Positions 5,853-8,082 of a stretch of DNA of 8,082 nt are shown here, in pieces (within the stretch, counting starts at the first letter, position 1; the number at the start of each line of letters is the position of its first letter). Under the pieces are notes generated by a model that saw only the letters and a list, made by a program, of their open reading frames with translations, ran no database searches and was not told the DNA's origin. The position numbers and the translations under genes are program-made. Source of the stretch: Actinomycetota bacterium (GTDB lineage Bacteria; Actinomycetota; Acidimicrobiia; Acidimicrobiales; CADCTF01); NCBI GenBank assembly GCA_019348305.1, contig JAHWJQ010000088.1:1-8082 (forward strand), read 5' to 3'.

Positions 5853-6135
5853 CCGCGAGCGCGGCGAACTCGCACGCGAACTCATCGACCCCGGAGGGGC
5901 GCTCGCCAAGCGCAAGGCCTTCACCAGAGCCGACGTCATCCGCCTCGCCGCCCCGATGCTCTACGGCCGGCCAGCCGACGAACTCGACCACCTGGTCAAC
6001 GCCGTCGTGCAACACCGGGAAGCTGTTCCTCTCGTCGGGCAGCCGGGCGCTCGAGGTCGAGCGTGGGTTGCCGCTTCCGTGCTCGCCACCGAACACGCCG
6101 TCGAAGCCGTCGCCGACCGGCTCGCCCAGCGCTAG
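5560..6135 (+). pseudogene. Middle part of the relaxase-helicase, out of frame with its N-terminus
   Basis: This stretch reads GKLDHWAIAGIPEVVTEQFS followed by a helical region (STGFRSHRARRIAAYNSRD, WLDELHDIDWPTRKINHRLA, LTDRERGELARELIDPGGAL, RADVIRLAAPMLYGRPADEL) typical of the linker between relaxase and helicase in actinobacterial MobF proteins. It ends in the start of the helicase N-terminal part (ASVLATEHAVEAVADRLAQR) at the TAG of 6133-6135. It has no start of its own with an SD. It continues the relaxase through a one-base shift at 5559-5561. Confidence 0.7.
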
Positions 6136-6174
6136 ACCGCCCCAGCCGCGTCCTACGCCGCGGCTGCTCGGGCC

Positions 6175-7836
6175 GTGGCGGCCAAGGAGGCAGCGCTCGG
6201 CCGGCCACTCACCGATGGGCAACGCCGAGCAGCCGAGGGCGTTGCCACCTCCGGGCGGGGCCTCGACGTCGTCGTCGGCGTCGCCGGCTCGGGCAAGACC
6301 ACGGCCCTTGAGGTAGTGCGCGCCGCCTACGAAACCGAGAACTACCGCGTCCTCGGCGCCGCCATCAGCGGCCAAGCCGCCCGCGCCCTCCAGAGCGAAG
6401 CGGGCGTCGACAGCCGCACCATCGCTTCGCTCGTCTGGCGTCTCGAGCATGGCCAGCTCACGCTCGACGACCGCAACGTCATCCTCATCGACGAAGCCGG
6501 CATGGCCGACGACCAGGCCCTCCTCAAGCTCCTCGCCGCCGTCGACGTTGCCGGCGCCAAGGCCGTCGTCATCGGCGACCACCTCCAACTGGGCGCCGTC
6601 GAGCCCGGCGGCGGCCTCGAAGCCCTCATCAGCCGGCACGGGGCTGCCGTCCACGTCCTCGACGAGAACATCCGCCAGAGCGGCCCCCATGAGCGAGAAA
6701 CGCTCGAGCAGCTTCGGAACGGCAGCGTCGCCGACGCCGTCGACTGGTACCGGCACAACGACCGCCTCGTGACCGCACCGACGCGGGAGGAGTGCCTCGA
6801 CACCGCCGTCGCCGCCTGGGAAGCAGATCTACGCGCCGGACACGAGGCCGTCCTGCTCGCCTGGCGCCGCCGTGACGTCGCCGACCTCAACGAGCGCGCC
6901 CGTCAACGCCTCCTCGCCACCGGCGGTGTCGTCGGCCCCGAACTCGAAGCCGGCGGGAAGCACTACGCAGCCGGCGACCGCATCGTCACCCTCGCCCCGT
7001 CGGGCGACGGCCGCTACGTCACCAGCGCGCGAGGAACAGTCACCGCCATCACCGGCGAGTCACTCACCGTCCGCTTCGAGGACGGCCGAAGCGAGACGCT
7101 CACCGGGGAAGAGCTAGCCGCCGACCGCCTCGACCACGCGTACGCCGTCACCGTGCACCGCACGCAAGGCGCCACGGTCGACCGAGCGCACGTCTTCGCC
7201 GACGGCGGCGGCCGAGAGCTCGCCTACGTCGCCATGAGCCGGGCCCGCGACACCACCCACCTCTACCTCGCCGCCGACGACACCGACCAAGCCGTCGAAG
7301 ATCTCACCGCCGAGTGGAGCGTGGACCGCCGCCAGCGCTGGACGCTCGACGTCGACCAACCGGCAGCACCCGGCAACCGAGGTAGACCGGATCTCGCTCG
7401 ACGCACCGCCCAGGTAGTCCGCCTGGCGCAGCTACGCGCCGAGCGAGACGCCATCGCAGCCGTCGCTCCCGACGCAACCAGCCGCCTCGAGGCCCTCGAC
7501 CTCAGCCTCCGCCTCGAGGCGCTCGAGAGGAACGACGGGCCGGGCCGAGGACTCGGCCTAAGCGTGATGGGCCTCGTCCTCGGGCTGCGGCGGTCGACTT
7601 ACAGGCCGCCGGGTTGCTGCAGAGCCGAGGCAGAGGCGTGTCGGTACGGTGGAAGAGTGGAGGATGAGCGGCCGCCACGCGCCGCGAGTCACGTGCCCTT
7701 TCTGTGCCCTTTTCGTGGCCTCGGCGCGATCGAGGGGCTCCGGCGAGTCGCCGAAACCCCTCGTGACCTCCGGAAACAGTTGGAGGCGGCGACCGGAATC
7801 GAACCGGTGTACAGGGCTTTGCAGGCCCTTGCCTAA
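6175..7836 (+). CDS. RecD/TraA-like helicase domain of the MobF relaxase, after the TAG
   Basis: A superfamily 1B 5'-3' DNA helicase that would unwind the nicked strand. Counting from GTG 6175, the motifs are: Q-like LTDGQRRAA (12-20), Walker A GVAGSGKTT (35-43), Walker B LIDEAG (104-109), motif III VVIGDHLQLGAV (131-142), motif IV region DENIRQSG (163-170), motif V HAYAVTVHRTQGATVDRAHV (321-340) and motif VI YVAMSRARDTTHLY (351-364). All nucleotide-binding residues are kept, so the domain could be active if translated, but no SD precedes 6175 and it probably needs read-through of the TAG. From about residue 455 (GPGRGLGL) the sequence stops looking like a relaxase. It then passes through the arm repeats (PFLCPFRGLG) and reads antisense through tRNA-Cys (GIEPVYRALQALA). 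The real C-terminus was therefore probably lost at the element end. Confidence 0.8.
   Translation: MAAKEAALGRPLTDGQRRAAEGVATSGRGLDVVVGVAGSGKTTALEVVRAAYETENYRVLGAAISGQAARALQSEAGVDSRTIASLVWRLEHGQLTLDDRNVILIDEAGMADDQALLKLLAAVDVAGAKAVVIGDHLQLGAVEPGGGLEALISRHGAAVHVLDENIRQSGPHERETLEQLRNGSVADAVDWYRHNDRLVTAPTREECLDTAVAAWEADLRAGHEAVLLAWRRRDVADLNERARQRLLATGGVVGPELEAGGKHYAAGDRIVTLAPSGDGRYVTSARGTVTAITGESLTVRFEDGRSETLTGEELAADRLDHAYAVTVHRTQGATVDRAHVFADGGGRELAYVAMSRARDTTHLYLAADDTDQAVEDLTAEWSVDRRQRWTLDVDQPAAPGNRGRPDLARRTAQVVRLAQLRAERDAIAAVAPDATSRLEALDLSLRLEALERNDGPGRGLGLSVMGLVLGLRRSTYRPPGCCRAEAEACRYGGRVEDERPPRAASHVPFLCPFRGLGAIEGLRRVAETPRDLRKQLEAATGIEPVYRALQALA
7692..7720. repeat. Right arm-type integrase site array (three GTGCCC-like units)
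   Basis: CGTGCCC at 7692, TGTGCCC at 7703 and the variant CGTGGCC at 7714 are spaced exactly 11 bp. The first 16 bases after the C at 7692 repeat the left array at 535-550, and the CTTTTCGTG that follows also recurs there. Both arrays lie inside the element about 90-150 bp from their cores and in the same orientation. In the excised circle they would flank the core as P and P' arms. Confidence 0.6.
7732..7762. repeat. Two-part hairpin between the right arm sites and the core
   Basis: GAGGGG…CCCCTC encloses CGGCG-AGT-CGCCG, with a 3-by-3 internal loop. On the minus strand it lies 18 nt downstream of tRNA-Cys and could end or process that transcript, replacing the terminator left at 340-362. 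There is no T run, so factor-independent termination is unlikely. Confidence 0.4.
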
Positions 7837-7855
7837 GCCACTCGGCCACGCCGCC
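7781..7855 (-). tRNA. tRNA-Cys (GCA), intact, with encoded CCA; integration target
   Basis: On the minus strand the cloverleaf is complete: acceptor GGCGGCG/CGCCGCC, D arm GCCGAGTGGCTTAGGC, anticodon stem AGGGC/GCCCT with loop CTGCAAA (anticodon GCA), variable GTAC, T arm ACCGG-TTCGATT-CCGGT, U73 and CCA. U73 and GCA are the cysteine identity elements. The 3' half from the anticodon loop onward comes from the element; the 5' half is chromosomal. Compared with the displaced 3' half at 380-423, two T-stem pairs have changed in a compensated way. Confidence 0.95.
7809..7824. repeat. attR core, 16-bp direct repeat
   Basis: Identical to the copy at 408-423 and located in the anticodon loop, stem and variable loop of the intact tRNA-Cys. 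To its right is the chromosomal 5' half of the tRNA, to its left the element. Confidence 0.85.
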
Positions 7856-7865
7856 CAGGGCGAGC

Positions 7866-7871
7866 ATCCTA
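7866..7871 (-). promoter_or_regulatory. Probable -10 box of the tRNA-Cys promoter
   Basis: TAGGAT on the minus strand lies 10 nt before the first base of tRNA-Cys. This is the right place for a short 5' leader. No good -35 is seen at 17 bp. Confidence 0.45.
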
Positions 7872-7930
7872 GGGCTTTCTCTGGGTGGTAGCACCTGATC
7901 TGGGCCGCGCATCGCCGCGGCGCACGTCGT

Positions 7931-7936
7931 TAGGCT
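7931..7936 (+). promoter_or_regulatory. -10 box of a leaderless promoter for the right-flank gene
   Basis: TAGGCT, then 6 nt, then GTG at 7943: the same TAnnnT-6-start layout as the AbrB-like gene at the other end. The transcript would begin at or next to the GTG. Confidence 0.5.
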
Positions 7937-7942
7937 GGCCGC

Positions 7943-7984
7943 GTGTTCGGTGGCGAAGGGCTTGGCGGCGAGGCGCGGCGGTGA
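7943..7984 (+). CDS. Possible 13-residue leaderless leader peptide
   Basis: GTG at 7943 opens a 13-codon frame, MFGGEGLGGEARR, whose TGA overlaps the GTG of the next gene (GTGA at 7981-7984). The start is at the leaderless distance from TAGGCT. It could serve only to couple translation to the following gene. It is too short to judge by composition. Confidence 0.35.
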   Translation: MFGGEGLGGEARR

Positions 7985-8082
7985 GCTTCGGTCCAGAGGG
8001 CCTGCGGCGGTGGGAGGTGCAGCGGGGTGACGACTTCCGCTCCATCGCCACTCAGGTCCTGCACGAAGTGTGGCACAGGCCT
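7981..8082 (+). CDS. Unrecognised protein, first 34 codons, runs off the right edge
   Basis: From the GTG at 7981 the frame is open to the window edge: MSFGPEGLRRWEVQRGDDFR then SIATQVLHEVWHRP. A GAGG seven bases upstream is a fair SD. The visible part looks like soluble helical protein, without signal peptide or membrane segment. I do not recognise the family. It is chromosomal, beyond the tRNA-Cys integration site, and divergent from the tRNA. Confidence 0.55.
   Translation, partial: MSFGPEGLRRWEVQRGDDFRSIATQVLHEVWHRP

Larger units (their letters stand above)
408..7824. mobile_element. Integrated mobilizable element of about 7.4 kb in tRNA-Cys
   Basis: The element is bounded by the 16-bp core repeats, with a displaced tRNA-Cys 3' end on the left and the restored intact tRNA on the right. 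It carries integrase, excisionase-like HTH, a MobF relaxase-helicase gene, two small unknown genes and a HEAT-repeat gene. No type IV secretion genes, coupling ATPase, replication initiator or phage structural gene is seen, so it fits an integrative mobilizable element better than a prophage or a self-transmissible ICE. The relaxase gene is disrupted, so present mobility is doubtful. Confidence 0.85.
4881..7836 (+). pseudogene. MobF (TrwC/TraI-like) relaxase-helicase gene broken by a frameshift and a TAG stop
   Basis: Joining the frames gives one relaxase-helicase of ordinary layout: relaxase domain (4881-5560), linker and helicase start (5560-6132), RecD-like helicase (6136-about 7540). Two lesions interrupt it. 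One extra base lies in the GGG at 5559-5561 (PLG then KLDHWAIAGIPE in the +1 frame). A TAG at 6133-6135 divides DRLAQR from TAPAASYAAAARAVAAKEAA without a change of frame. The repaired length would be 984 codons to the TAA at 7834-7836, close to TrwC. However, the last 90 or so residues run over the att arm repeats and the tRNA gene and are not a normal relaxase C-terminus. Each lesion could be a real mutation or an assembly error; two in one gene, with neighbours intact, favours real decay. Confidence 0.75.

Noticed and set aside
5752..6756. Minus-strand frame of 334 codons
   Set aside because: Antisense to the relaxase linker and helicase motifs; low-complexity Gly/Asp/Val composition without a recognisable fold.

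Overview
The window is high-GC DNA with actinobacterial character: many GTG starts, strong Shine-Dalgarno (SD) sites inside operons, and leaderless promoters with a TAnnnT box 6 nt before the start codon. The protein types would fit an actinobacterium, possibly an Acidimicrobiia-like lineage, but the taxon is my inference. Almost the whole window is one integrated mobile element of about 7.4 kb. It lies between a displaced 3' half of a tRNA-Cys gene (380-423) and an intact tRNA-Cys(GCA) gene on the minus strand (7781-7855). The two share an exact 16-bp core (408-423 and 7809-7824).

Left flank (1-380): the start of an AbrB/MazE-type DNA-binding protein on the minus strand with a leaderless promoter, a remnant of an excisionase-like HTH gene, and a terminator-like hairpin that probably once served the tRNA-Cys gene. 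Inside the left end (530-571) are four GTGCCC-type repeats, matched by three at the right end (7692-7720). They look like arm-type binding sites for the integrase.

Element body: a HEAT-repeat protein of unknown function (644-2200, plus) is the only cargo-like gene. Converging on it is a minus-strand operon running from right to left: excisionase-like HTH protein (4529-4248), two coupled small proteins of unknown function (4223-3732 and 3739-3371), and a tyrosine integrase (3305-2166). A non-coding stretch of about 340 bp (4545-4880) with several inverted repeats separates this operon from a divergent plus-strand MobF (TrwC/TraI-like) relaxase-helicase gene (4881 to about 7580). As given, that gene is broken by a one-base frameshift near 5560 and an in-frame TAG at 6133-6135.

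Working together: integrase and HTH protein would integrate and excise the element at tRNA-Cys, restoring a functional tRNA. The relaxase would have nicked the excised circle for transfer using another element's secretion system, since no coupling protein, type IV secretion gene or replication gene is present. The relaxase lesions suggest the element can no longer mobilise itself unless they are assembly errors. The right flank (7856-8082) is chromosome: the tRNA promoter region and the start of an unrecognised plus-strand gene behind a short leaderless leader ORF.
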